Source: Nitrosomonadales bacterium (GTDB lineage Bacteria; Pseudomonadota; Gammaproteobacteria; Burkholderiales; SG8-41). From it: a stretch of DNA of 9,771 bases. The notes beneath the pieces are model-generated. The model did no database searches. It saw only the letters and a program-made list of their open reading frames with translations, and was not told the origin of the DNA. Below, piece after piece: positions 1-6,739 of the stretch. Both the position numbers and the translations under genes were made by a program. Position 1 is the stretch's first letter. Every line of letters begins with the position of its first letter. The stretch is taken from contig VFLF01000378.1 of the NCBI GenBank assembly GCA_009885185.1, forward strand, positions 1 through 9,771, written 5' to 3'.

Positions 1-277
1 CAGGATGTTGTTTCTCCAACAGCAGCCGCTTGACCAGTTCGCCGGTCGCCGGCCCCACCGAGGCTGCCCAGTTCATCAGTTTGCCGGGCGACCACTCGGC
101 GTGCGCCCGATGCGAGGCGGGCATGTGATCGGCGATCGTCGAGTAGTAGCCCTTGTGGTGGCTGCGCGGATGAATCGTCACCCGGCGGCCCCGCGCCAGA
201 ATCTCGATGGTGCTGCGGGTGATGCGCAGTTCCACCTCTTGACGCACCAGCGCATGAGGCACGCTGTAATAGTGGCG
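1..277 (-). mobile_element. istA: IS21-family transposase (istA) 3'-terminal fragment
   Basis: Read on the minus strand from about 277 to the window edge, the frame gives the C-terminal part of an IS21-type IstA transposase. Its signature stretches are HYYSVPHALVRQEVELRI, then a small beta-barrel-like part with HHKGYYSTIADHMPASHRAH, then EWSPGKLMNWA and GPATGELVKRLL. This is the conserved end of the IstA protein, after the DDE catalytic core. The catalytic region and N-terminus are missing, because homology stops at about 275-277, where a Bug-gene remnant on the other strand begins. In an intact element istB would follow to the left, outside the window. The fragment cannot encode an active transposase. 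The family call comes from recalled motifs. No terminal inverted repeat or target duplication can be seen at the junction. Confidence 0.85.
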
Positions 278-538
278 ACATCGGAATCCGGTTTCACCAA
301 TGCGGAATATCCAATTTGGTTCGCTCTTTTTATGCCGGCGAAGACACCGCGTGACATTGTCGAAAAACTAAACCGTGAAACGCTCAAAGCTTTACACAGC
401 ACCAAATTGCGAGAAAGACTCTCTCAACTGGGAGTTGATACGATGGTAATGACGCCGGCTGAACTTGATGTTCATGTGCAGAATGAGATTGCCCTCAACG
501 CGGCGCTAGTCAAGGCGATCGGCATCAAGCCGGAATGA
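278..538 (+). pseudogene. Bug/TctC-family solute-binding protein, 3' remnant
   Basis: About 86 codons that match the C-terminal lobe of Bug (tripartite tricarboxylate receptor) periplasmic binding proteins. The order of motifs is TSESGF, then WFALFMPAKTPRDIVEKLN, a helix with ERLSQLGVD, TPAELDVHVQNEI, and the usual ending VKAIGIKPE before TGA. A full family member is about 320-330 residues; the signal peptide and the whole ligand-binding N-terminal lobe are absent. An open frame continues upstream to about position 5, but those codons are antisense to istA, so the 177-codon reading is a chimera and not a real protein. Codon use is less G/C-biased than in the intact Bug gene at 5367-6380. It is most likely a dead gene cut by the IS21-type element or by a deletion adjoining it. 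Confidence 0.85.
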
Positions 539-569
539 CAGCAGATGATTTGTAGGTATTAGCTACTGT

Positions 570-588
570 CTAACTGTTAGTCAGTTAG
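570..588. repeat. Inverted repeat downstream of Bug remnant
   Basis: CTAACTG at 570-576 and CAGTTAG at 582-588 form a 7-bp inverted repeat with a 5-base spacer. It lies about 30 bases after the Bug remnant stop codon. No T-run follows on either strand, so it is not a standard intrinsic terminator. It may be an old terminator stem or a protein-binding palindrome. Confidence 0.35.
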
Positions 589-706
589 CGCCAGTCATTA
601 CCGCGCTTTGCCTTGTTACTGCGATGTAGAAGCAAAGTCGTTGCGTTTAGCCTCCTGGGCGAGGACACTTGTGCTTGTAAATCTTGGGAAACATAGGCGC
701 ACTTCC

Positions 707-1495
707 ATGGCAGAATCATCACACAGCTTTGTAGATAGCGTCGGCTACGAGCGACTTATGGGGCGCTGGAGTCGTGCGGTCGGTTCTGTTTTCCTGGAAT
801 GGGTAGCGCCGCCCGTCGATGTGCATTGGCTCGAAATTGGCTGCGGCACGGGCATTTTCACCGAACTGATATTGGATACATGCTCTCCCGCATCGGTGAC
901 CGCTCTTGATCCCGCAGAGGCACAGATTAATCACGCGAGACGCCAGCCAGTAGCACAGCGGGCTATATTTAATGTTGCCGATGCCCAGGCGCTATCCTTT
1001 CCTGACGCCACATTCGATATCGTTGCCTCTGCATTGGTCATAAATTTCATACCGGATCGACTCAAGGCGCTATCTGAAATGCGTCGTGTCGCCCGAGCGG
1101 GGGGTATCGTGGCCGGTTACGTGTGGGATTTCGCGGGGGAATTTTCACCCAGCGGGCCTTTCCGCCGTGGTTTGCGCCAGTGTGGCGTTGAAGTTTCCGA
1201 ATTGCCGGGTGCCAAGGATTCAACACTCGATGCGCTAACTTCACGGTTCGAGCAAGCGGGGTTTGAATATATTGTCGCCCAAGCTATCGAAGTAGCAGTG
1301 TCTTATACCGATTTCGATGACTTCTGGCAGGCACAGACGACGAGCTATAGTCCCACAACCAAAGTTATTGCGGCCATGACAGTAAGTGACCGCGAGCGTT
1401 TAAAGGCGGCCTTACGAGCTGGACTGCCAATTGACGCAGATGGAAGGATTGAGTATTCGGCTTGCGCGAACGCAATTAAAGGACGGGCGCCCTAA
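707..1495 (+). CDS. Class I SAM-dependent methyltransferase
   Basis: A 262-residue protein with the class I methyltransferase fold. It would transfer a methyl group from S-adenosylmethionine to an unidentified small-molecule substrate in the cytoplasm. Visible signatures are the N-terminal YERLMGRWSR (residues 14-23), motif I LEIGCGTG (42-49) that binds SAM, an acidic strand-2 end at D68 (ALDPA), DAQALSFPDATFDIV (92-106) matching motifs II-III of the UbiE/Methyltransf_11 type, and a post-core helix with SEMRRVARAGG. The ATG at 707 was chosen because the domain starts right after it. A TTG at 608 in the same frame would add 33 residues of no recognisable character. The ribosome site is weak. 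The gene stands alone on the plus strand between two broken genes, and its base composition is lower in G+C than that of the nitrile hydratase genes, which suggests separate acquisition. The substrate cannot be told from sequence. Confidence 0.9.
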   Translation: MAESSHSFVDSVGYERLMGRWSRAVGSVFLEWVAPPVDVHWLEIGCGTGIFTELILDTCSPASVTALDPAEAQINHARRQPVAQRAIFNVADAQALSFPDATFDIVASALVINFIPDRLKALSEMRRVARAGGIVAGYVWDFAGEFSPSGPFRRGLRQCGVEVSELPGAKDSTLDALTSRFEQAGFEYIVAQAIEVAVSYTDFDDFWQAQTTSYSPTTKVIAAMTVSDRERLKAALRAGLPIDADGRIEYSACANAIKGRAP

Positions 1496-1529
1496 CACGC
1501 ACAACAGCGCGACACTTTCTGACCGCCCT

Positions 1530-1673
1530 CTAAAATCGTTTTCGGTCTCCCTCCAGTCGGCATAAGCGTAAGTTCAGGGTAGTGAACAGCGTAACGAACA
1601 TCACGGCGACGATGACCCAGCCGTAGTAGATGCCGCGCCTTCTGATCCGCGCCACTATCGATGTTGAGTTCAC
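1530..1673 (-). pseudogene. MFS transporter, 5' remnant (first membrane segment only)
   Basis: The last reading frame of the nitrile hydratase operon. A GTG at 1673 is preceded by a strong ribosome site (GGGGGAG, 3 bases before GTG). The protein begins VNSTSIVARIRRRGIYYGWV and continues into IVAVMFVTLFTTL. The positively charged stretch followed by YYGWV and a hydrophobic helix is the usual start of major facilitator transporters of the oxalate/formate-antiporter-like type. Homology stops near residue 34 (about position 1572). Twelve unrelated residues follow before a stop at 1530, instead of about 400 more residues with eleven more helices. It lies 47 bases downstream of the accessory gene, so it was probably the transporter of this operon before truncation. 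The family call rests on one helix and its flank. Confidence 0.65.
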
Positions 1674-1720
1674 GTGCTCCCCCTGCACCGGGCAGGCGTC
1701 ATAAGCAGGCGTGCGTGAGA

Positions 1721-2101
1721 TCAGGTGGCGTGGAAATCGTCTGACCGAAGTTCGATGGGCAGGCCGTGTGGCGTGCGGTCGGCGGCACGGTCCCAGGCAT
1801 CGTGGTAACGCGACAGCGTCCAAGTGTCGGCCACGTGCTTTTCCGAAACCATGCGCTCCAGCGCGGCAAGCCAATGGCGGTAGTAGGTTTCCCCGGTATC
1901 GGGGTCGCCGTTTTCACGCGCACGCTGAATCTCCGTCGCGAGCATCGCCGCCCATTCCGGCCAGGTGAAAAGTCCGCGATCGTAGAGCGCGAGCGTCATA
2001 GCAAAGGCCTGCGCTTCCCACGGTTCGCGGAACACCGGCCCGCCGGCATCGCGCGCAAAACCGGGAACGACTTCAGCTATCGCGGCGGTGCGGTCTGTCA
2101 C
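1721..2101 (-). CDS. Nitrile hydratase accessory protein (P14K-like)
   Basis: A 126-residue protein starting at GTG 2101 (VTDRTAAIAEVVPG), one base after the beta-subunit stop, which fits translational coupling. It belongs to the nitrile hydratase activator/accessory family, which is related to the N-terminal half of the beta subunit. In cobalt enzymes such proteins pair with the alpha subunit and help load metal and oxidise the cysteine ligands, then are exchanged for beta (self-subunit swapping). Sequence support: PVFREPWEAQAFAMTLALYDRG parallels the beta segment PVFHAPWESRVLAMTRAM, and GETYYRHWLAALERMV parallels GATYYEKWFFAMRQML. The C-terminal barrel of beta is absent, as expected for this family, and the length is normal. 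An ATG at 2182 in the same frame lies inside the beta gene and would add a low-complexity extension, so it was rejected as the start. Confidence 0.9.
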   Translation of the reverse strand: MTDRTAAIAEVVPGFARDAGGPVFREPWEAQAFAMTLALYDRGLFTWPEWAAMLATEIQRARENGDPDTGETYYRHWLAALERMVSEKHVADTWTLSRYHDAWDRAADRTPHGLPIELRSDDFHAT

Positions 2102-2102
2102 G

Positions 2103-2762
2103 TCAGACGGGTTCGAGGTAGGACTCGAAGGCCTCGATTGAAACCTTGAGCGTGGCGTCGGCATCCTCGCCCCACAGCTCACGTCCTTCGAAGATCACGG
2201 TATACAGCCACTGGGCTTGTTCGCTGCCACCCTGCGCCGACACGTCGGGGAACACGTGGCAGCCCTGAATGCGCTCGATCACGCCGACGTGGCCGCGCGC
2301 ATAGCGCGGCAGCCGGGTGTGCGTTTGCGGGTGAATGTTCCTGGCGCGCACGCGCTCGCCAACCTTGAAGCATGCCGACGTGTTCGCCGCGCGCTCAAAT
2401 GTGCCGCGGCGCATGATGCGCGGCACGTCCGCCAACGTGAACGGCCCACGCTTGAGCGGCGCGGCCGGGTGCTGTGCGCGACCGGTTGCCAGCTCTGCGT
2501 TGTCGATCAGGCCGTGATCGAGCAGCATCTGCCGCATCGCAAAAAACCATTTCTCATAATAAGTGGCGCCGAGATAAAACGGGGGCGACAGTTGTTCCCG
2601 AGCGAAACGCTGCATATCAATGGTCCAGCCGTTAGCAGCGCCCATTGCGCGTGTCATCGCGAGCACGCGGCTTTCCCACGGTGCATGGAACACCGGCTCA
2701 TCTCGCTCCGGCTTCACCGGACCGAAGCCGTCCATACCACCCATGTCATGTACGCCATCCAT
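2103..2762 (-). CDS. nthB: Nitrile hydratase beta subunit
   Basis: The beta chain of the cytoplasmic alpha/beta nitrile hydratase that hydrates nitriles to amides. The 219-residue protein starts MDGVHDMGGMDGFGPV, the canonical beta N-terminus. Next come PVFHAPWESRVLAMTRAM (24-40) and the helical segment with SPPFYLGATYYEKW (59-72), which lines the active-site channel. The C-terminal SH3-like barrel (about 131-219) contains FKVGERVRARNIHPQTHTRL and YARGHVGVIERIQG, and ends YLEPV. The ATG at 2762 overlaps the alpha stop by one base (TGATG), so the subunits are translationally coupled. An upstream in-frame start at 2912 would run antisense-like through alpha coding DNA with no homology. Length and motif order are normal for the family, and I see no defect. 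Confidence 0.97.
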   Translation of the reverse strand: MDGVHDMGGMDGFGPVKPERDEPVFHAPWESRVLAMTRAMGAANGWTIDMQRFAREQLSPPFYLGATYYEKWFFAMRQMLLDHGLIDNAELATGRAQHPAAPLKRGPFTLADVPRIMRRGTFERAANTSACFKVGERVRARNIHPQTHTRLPRYARGHVGVIERIQGCHVFPDVSAQGGSEQAQWLYTVIFEGRELWGEDADATLKVSIEAFESYLEPV

Positions 2763-3397
2763 CACACGGCCTGCGGGGGTGATTGGGCGAGCCCCGTGCC
2801 GATCATCGAGTCGCGGGTGACCAGCGTGGCGAGCTGTTCCTCGTTCCAGCCCTCGGTGCCCGCCGGGCGCATCGGCACCACGAGGAATCGCGTTTCGGCG
2901 GTGGAGTCCCACACGCGGATATGCATGTCGGCCGGCAGCGCGACACCGAAATCACGCAACACGCCGCGCGGGTCTTTCACGGTGCGCGAGCGGTACGGCG
3001 TTGACTTGTACCAAACCGGCGGCAGGCCCAGCAGATCCCACGGATAACATGAGCACAGCGTGCACACCACCATGTTGTGAGTTTGCGGCGTATTCTCGAC
3101 GGCCACCAGGTGTTCGCCGACGCGGCTCAAATGACCCAGTGCCGCGATGGCTTTCGAGCCATCTTCGAGTAGAGCTTTTTTGAACTGCGCATCGGCCCAC
3201 GCCTTTGCTATTACGCGCGCACCGTGGTGCGGCCCGATGCGGGTCTCGCACGCCTCGATGATCGCGTCGAGGGCCGCTGGCTCGACATAACCCTTCTCGG
3301 TGAGGATGGTTTCAAGAGCGCGCACCCGCAATTGCATCTCGGACAGTTCCGAGCCGCCGGCATGATCGTGGTCGTGATGGTTATCCTGAATTGTCAT
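2762..3397 (-). CDS. nthA: Nitrile hydratase alpha subunit, cobalt type
   Basis: The metal-carrying chain of nitrile hydratase, 211 residues. The metal claw is VCTLCSCYPW, with C112, C115, S116 and C117 as ligands; in this family two of the cysteines become oxidised to sulfinic and sulfenic acids. Threonine between the first two cysteines (CTLCSC, not CSLCSC) and the YPW that follows point to cobalt and not iron. Other family marks are ELSEMQLRVRALETILTEKG (18-36), LLGLPPVWYKSTPYRSR and DPRGVLRDFG. A histidine/aspartate-rich N-terminus (HHDHDH, 7-12) precedes the fold and may help bind metal; that role is a guess. The ATG at 3397 has AGAGG about 11 bases upstream, a rather long spacing. It is the first gene of the nth operon. 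No amidase, regulator or cobalt permease gene adjoins it here. Confidence 0.97.
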   Translation of the reverse strand: MTIQDNHHDHDHAGGSELSEMQLRVRALETILTEKGYVEPAALDAIIEACETRIGPHHGARVIAKAWADAQFKKALLEDGSKAIAALGHLSRVGEHLVAVENTPQTHNMVVCTLCSCYPWDLLGLPPVWYKSTPYRSRTVKDPRGVLRDFGVALPADMHIRVWDSTAETRFLVVPMRPAGTEGWNEEQLATLVTRDSMIGTGLAQSPPQAV

Positions 3398-3842
3398 AAA
3401 AGCTAAGACCTCTGCAGCCCAAACGAAGGTTACTGTATCACGCGTTGCGGCATTGGCGCAGCTTCGTTGAAATCAGGTGTTGGCAGTTATCGTTGCAACG
3501 CGGTAAACCCGACGAGAAGTAACACAGGGTTCACGTCGCGGCCCTTGTGCATTCCAGCGGGCCGTGCGGATGAGGTTTTCCCAAGTGGCATGCAAAAGAG
3601 CAAGTGTCACTGCCATGCCGACCTAGTGCTGCGCGTGATACTGTATTTTCCGATCAAACCGATTGGGCCTATTTTCCTGATATGAAAAGGGCAGAAGCTG
3701 GCCTATCAGACATTCGCCTATCTAATCGGACCCGGATCGTCAAAATTGCCGTTCAAACGCATAAAAAATATTTCGATGACAGGGAACAGTTGGCAGGGAG
3801 AAACCACTTGCGGATACGTGTTTCCTTTCTCGAGGCGGCTTC
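3398..3842. other. Intergenic region between M81 gene and nthA
   Basis: About 445 bases with no gene I can support. It should hold the promoter of the minus-strand nth operon and the 3' end of the M81 transcript. A perfect 10-bp palindrome CGTTGCAACG sits at 3491-3500, about 95 bases before the nthA ATG, and could be an operator. A TACAGT at about 3432-3437 (minus strand) is a possible -10, but no good -35 lies at the right distance. Open frames here on the plus strand do not resemble known proteins. No intrinsic terminator with a T-run is visible after the M81 stop. Confidence 0.5.
3491..3500. promoter_or_regulatory. Candidate operator palindrome upstream of nthA
   Basis: CGTTGCAACG is a perfect 10-bp palindrome about 95 bases upstream of the nthA start. 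The size suits half of a dimeric regulator site, but palindromes this short also occur by chance. No regulator gene is adjacent. Confidence 0.25.
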
Positions 3843-5348
3843 TCAAGACTGGCCAGGCGCGAACGCGGGGCCGAGCGGTGCGAGCCTCACGCCCGCACGC
3901 AGCTTGGTGTACGGGTACTCGCGCGCATCGACCAGATGTGCACCCGGGGCGACAGCCACCAGCACGCGTGCGGCAATCGGTTCGAAGTCAGCGCGGAAGT
4001 GGCAGGTGCTCTTCAGAACAAGAATCTTCTGCTCGGTGGGCTCAAAGCTGAGATGACGGAAGATCTCCAGATCGTAAGCCTGCATGCGCTTGCTGGCGAC
4101 GACGATGCTGACGCCGCCGATCATGAGCAGCGCCGTTGGACCGAGGGCTGCTTCACGTCCACCGACACAGGGGCCCTTGCAGAGGAAGCGCCCATTGGAC
4201 AGTTTCGCGACACGGAACGTCCCGTGGAACGGCTTCACGCCAGGCAGCGGGGTGCAGCCACCCAGATCGATCGTGATGGTGGCACCTTCTCCGGCTGCAT
4301 GCGCTGCTGCCGCGGCCTTGGCATCGGTCAGCACGCACAACCCAGCCTTCTGTGCGTTGTTCCGCACCAGGGCTTCGAGCATGCCGGTGGTGTCGCCGGT
4401 GCCGCCGCATCCCGGGTTGTCCTGCGTATCAGCAATGACGACCGGCTTCGATGATCGGGCCGAGATCTCGATGGCCTGACGCACGGCGGCATCGGGGTCG
4501 AGCAGGGGCGCTGCAAACTGCGGTTCCAGATCGAGCACGTATTTGTTCAGATAGTCCGCAGCCTGTTCGACTTCTTCCGCCGAGTAGCCATGGGCGACCA
4601 CGCCCGGGCCGCAGTCCGCCAGATCCGAAGGCGGAAAGCCTGCGCCATAGCAAAGGTTCAGCACGTCTCCACCTTCGCCTTCCGCCGATTTGCGCACAAT
4701 GCTGGCCGATGGTTCGACCAGCGTGCACTGGAAGTTCAGAGGCAGCAGAAAGGGCAGCTTGCGATAGATCCGCACGGTCGGCCGGCCGCGCTGGAGCACC
4801 GTTTCGAGAATTCGTGCGGCACGCCGTCCGGTCTCATCACGGTCGATGTGCGGATAGGTGTAATACACCGCCACGCCATCGGTGAGTTCGGCCATCGCCG
4901 GGGTGAGATTCGTGTGGTAGTCGAGACTGATCACCACAGGAATCTGGTCGCCGACAACAGCCCGAACCCGGCGCAGAAGTTCGCCCTCGCCATCCTCGAA
5001 TTCCTCGGTCACCATCGCGCCGTGGAGATCGAGATACACCGCGTCGACCGGGAGCGCTTCGGACAACCTGCCGATCATCTCGGCTGCGATGCGCTCGAAG
5101 GCTCCACTGGTGACGTAGCCCCCGGCGCCTCCGCTGGTCCAGATCAGCGGCACCAGTTCATGCTTGTCGGCCATCACCGCGAGAAAGCCCGACAGGGCAA
5201 ACTGCTTGTCGGGCAGATTGCGCAGCACGTCATCGCCGCGGCACAGTGCCGGACGATCGCCGACCGAGGCGAAGTACGCGTAATCAGTCTTTACCGCAAC
5301 GAAACAATTGGTTTCGTGCTGAAAGCCGCCGATGGCGATGCGAGCCAT
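3843..5348 (-). CDS. M81-family metallopeptidase (MlrC/microcystinase C-like)
   Basis: A 501-residue cytoplasmic protein of the M81 family, whose named member MlrC breaks down linearised microcystin fragments; most relatives have unknown substrates. The N-terminus ARIAIGGFQHETNCF is the family hallmark. The N-terminal (DUF1485) domain shows YLDLHGAM (D107, H109), SLDYHTNLT (D143, H145) and YPHIDRDETG (H167, D169, E172), which carry the expected zinc-site residues. The C-terminal MlrC domain (about 300-490) has VVIADTQDNPGCGGTGDTTG. Length is normal. The ATG at 5348 has GGAG about 10 bases upstream. It follows the Bug gene with only 18 bases between them, so the two form an operon. The pairing suggests that the enzyme hydrolyses a peptide- or amide-like compound delivered by Bug-dependent uptake; this is an inference. 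Confidence 0.95.
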   Translation of the reverse strand: MARIAIGGFQHETNCFVAVKTDYAYFASVGDRPALCRGDDVLRNLPDKQFALSGFLAVMADKHELVPLIWTSGGAGGYVTSGAFERIAAEMIGRLSEALPVDAVYLDLHGAMVTEEFEDGEGELLRRVRAVVGDQIPVVISLDYHTNLTPAMAELTDGVAVYYTYPHIDRDETGRRAARILETVLQRGRPTVRIYRKLPFLLPLNFQCTLVEPSASIVRKSAEGEGGDVLNLCYGAGFPPSDLADCGPGVVAHGYSAEEVEQAADYLNKYVLDLEPQFAAPLLDPDAAVRQAIEISARSSKPVVIADTQDNPGCGGTGDTTGMLEALVRNNAQKAGLCVLTDAKAAAAAHAAGEGATITIDLGGCTPLPGVKPFHGTFRVAKLSNGRFLCKGPCVGGREAALGPTALLMIGGVSIVVASKRMQAYDLEIFRHLSFEPTEQKILVLKSTCHFRADFEPIAARVLVAVAPGAHLVDAREYPYTKLRAGVRLAPLGPAFAPGQS

Positions 5349-5366
5349 GTGTGTGTCGCTCCTTCG

Positions 5367-6380
5367 TTATTCGAGTTTGATGCCCGCTGTCTTTACGATG
5401 CGCTCGATGAGCGCAGCTTCCTTTCTTGCCGCTTCCAGCATCTGCTCGGGACGATTGACGACCACCGGCGAACCGACCAATTTCTGGAACTGTGCATTGA
5501 ACTCCGGCACCGCCATCGCTTTGGTGATCGCGTCCGCCATCGCGTTTTGGATCTCGCGCGTTGTCCCGGCTGCCATCACTATGGCGTAGAACGGCTCGAA
5601 GACGTATCCAGGCAGCGTTTCGCCGATGGTCGGGATCTCGGGCATCTGGCCTGAACGTCTCGCGCCGCTCACGCCGAGCGCCCGCACCTTGCCGCTTAGA
5701 ATGTGCGGCTGTGCCGCGCCGAGCACGGCCATGCCGAGTTCGACGCGGCCCGCGAAGAGATCGATGTACATCGGCCCCGCACCCTTATACGGCACATGAT
5801 GGATGTTGATCCCGGCAGCAGCCTTGAAATATTCGCCATTGAGATGCGGTGTCGCGGCGATGCCCGACGACCCGTAGCTCAGCTCACCGGGGCGTTTCTT
5901 GGCCAGCGCGATCAGTTCGCCAATGTTTTTTGCGGGCAGCGAAGGATGCGACAGGATCACAAGCATGAACTGTGTGACTTGAGACACCCACGCGATATCG
6001 CGAAACGGATCGAGGGCGGCATCGCTCCTGAGCGATTTGATCGCAGCCAGTCCGGAGGCTGCGAGCAGCATCGTGTAGCCGTCAGGAGGCTGCTTGGAGA
6101 GGTATTCCCAGGCGACGAGGCCACCGGCACCAGGGCGGTAGTCGATCACGACCGACTGGCCGAGCACCTTGCTGAGCGCGGGCTGCATCAGGCGCGCGAT
6201 CAGGTCGTCTGTCCCGCCGGGCGGCGCTCGCACGATGTAACGCACCAGCTTCGACGGATAGCCTTGCGCGAACGATGCGCAAGGCACAAGACTCGCGAAC
6301 AGCATCACGACTGCGAGCAGTTTGGGTGGCCGGGCAGATTGCGTGCGCGAAGTGCCGGGCGAAAACGCCTTGAACCCCAT
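5367..6380 (-). CDS. Bug/TctC-family periplasmic solute-binding protein
   Basis: A 337-residue periplasmic receptor of the Bug family, which capture carboxylates, amides or other small organics and usually work with TctA/TctB-type permeases or as sensors. The signal peptide is residues 1-38, with the hydrophobic core LLAVVMLFASLVP and probable cleavage after CASFA. Family motifs follow: APPGGTDDLIAR (52-63), YRPGAGG (81-87, usually NRPGAGG), PDGYTMLLAASG (99-110), a central PHLNGEYFKAAAGINIHHVPYKG, DLFAGRVELG and the C-terminal VKTAGIKLE. The ATG at 6380 was chosen because it places the signal peptide correctly and GGAGGT lies 10 bases upstream. The frame stays open another 62 codons upstream. 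No TctA/TctB permease gene is in the window. It is the first gene of a Bug-M81 operon with a recognisable promoter about 150 bases upstream. Confidence 0.95.
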   Translation of the reverse strand: MGFKAFSPGTSRTQSARPPKLLAVVMLFASLVPCASFAQGYPSKLVRYIVRAPPGGTDDLIARLMQPALSKVLGQSVVIDYRPGAGGLVAWEYLSKQPPDGYTMLLAASGLAAIKSLRSDAALDPFRDIAWVSQVTQFMLVILSHPSLPAKNIGELIALAKKRPGELSYGSSGIAATPHLNGEYFKAAAGINIHHVPYKGAGPMYIDLFAGRVELGMAVLGAAQPHILSGKVRALGVSGARRSGQMPEIPTIGETLPGYVFEPFYAIVMAAGTTREIQNAMADAITKAMAVPEFNAQFQKLVGSPVVVNRPEQMLEAARKEAALIERIVKTAGIKLE

Positions 6381-6523
6381 AACGAACTCTACCTCCACGT
6401 TGTGATGAGTTTGAACCGATAGTTCAGGATGCGAGCTGCATTGTGCATTGCGGACGTATCCACGTTCACAAACCGCTCGGGTCATCCCGTCGTGATGCAG
6501 GGTTAGCATTGTCGAACGCTCTT

Positions 6524-6587
6524 TTTGCATAAGCCCCAATTTATCGCCGCTGCGTGGCGGGGTCAATTAAACGGCTTGGTTTCGCAG
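6524..6587 (-). repeat. 64-bp dispersed repeat, copy 1
   Basis: This block matches 8279-8342 without gaps at 54 of 64 positions by hand count, with the ten differences spread evenly. Both copies have the same orientation relative to the downstream minus-strand gene. The match fades quickly on both sides. The conserved part covers the whole promoter plus about 20 bases upstream of the -35, and the region just after the -10. It shows no transposon-like features. Confidence 0.9.
6530..6566 (-). promoter_or_regulatory. Predicted sigma-70 promoter of the Bug-M81 operon
   Basis: On the minus strand TTGACC (6566-6561) is followed by a 17-base spacer and TAAATT (6543-6538), a good -35 and a fair -10. 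Transcription would begin near 6531, about 150 bases before the Bug ATG. The same layout occurs in the other repeat copy, which strengthens the call. Just upstream lies AAGCCGTTT, a near-palindrome that may be part of an operator. Confidence 0.6.
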
Positions 6588-6701
6588 CCCACAGAATCCG
6601 GCCATCGCAAACTGTCATTGACTTGTGGCTTTAACCATCTAAGAGTACAACTTTTCATGCGGCCGGCGCACCGTAAAATCGTATCAGGTGCAAGCGCGGG
6701 C

Positions 6702-6717
6702 GCGGCAACAGTGCCGC
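6702..6717 (-). terminator. Possible hairpin terminator after the oxidoreductase gene
   Basis: GCGGCA and TGCCGC, separated by 4 bases, form a GC-rich 6-bp hairpin starting 23 bases downstream of the oxidoreductase stop codon. No T-run follows in the minus-strand direction, so it would be a weak or non-canonical terminator. Confidence 0.25.
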
Positions 6718-6739
6718 CAGCCGCTGCATGAATACCGTC

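Larger units (their letters stand above)
6381..6739. other. Intergenic region: promoter of Bug-M81 unit and 3' end of oxidoreductase unit
   Basis: About 359 bases without a separate gene. It contains the 64-bp repeat with the predicted promoter of the Bug gene (6524-6587) and, nearer the oxidoreductase stop, a GC-rich hairpin (6702-6717). The mRNA leader from the promoter to the Bug ATG would be about 150 bases and is open in the Bug frame. Confidence 0.6.

Noticed and set aside
5..277. N-terminal half of the 177-codon plus-strand open frame
   Set aside because: It is antisense to recognisable IS21 transposase coding sequence; only the part after about 278 is genuine Bug sequence.
608..706. 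Upstream TTG start for the methyltransferase
   Set aside because: It adds 33 residues with no domain resemblance, while the ATG at 707 begins just before the conserved YERLMGRWSR motif.
3640..3670. Possible third copy of the 64-bp promoter repeat (GATCAAACCGATTGG)
   Set aside because: Only about 15 bases resemble the repeat, the distance to GCTGCG differs from the other copies, and no -35/-10 pair is in place.
3604..4056. Plus-strand open frame of 150 codons before and into the M81 3' end
   Set aside because: It overlaps the M81 coding region antisense, and the non-overlapping part resembles no protein.
4590..5654. Long plus-strand open frame of 354 codons
   Set aside because: It is antisense to the clear M81 and Bug coding sequences, and rich in His, Arg and Asp as expected for a G/C-rich shadow frame.
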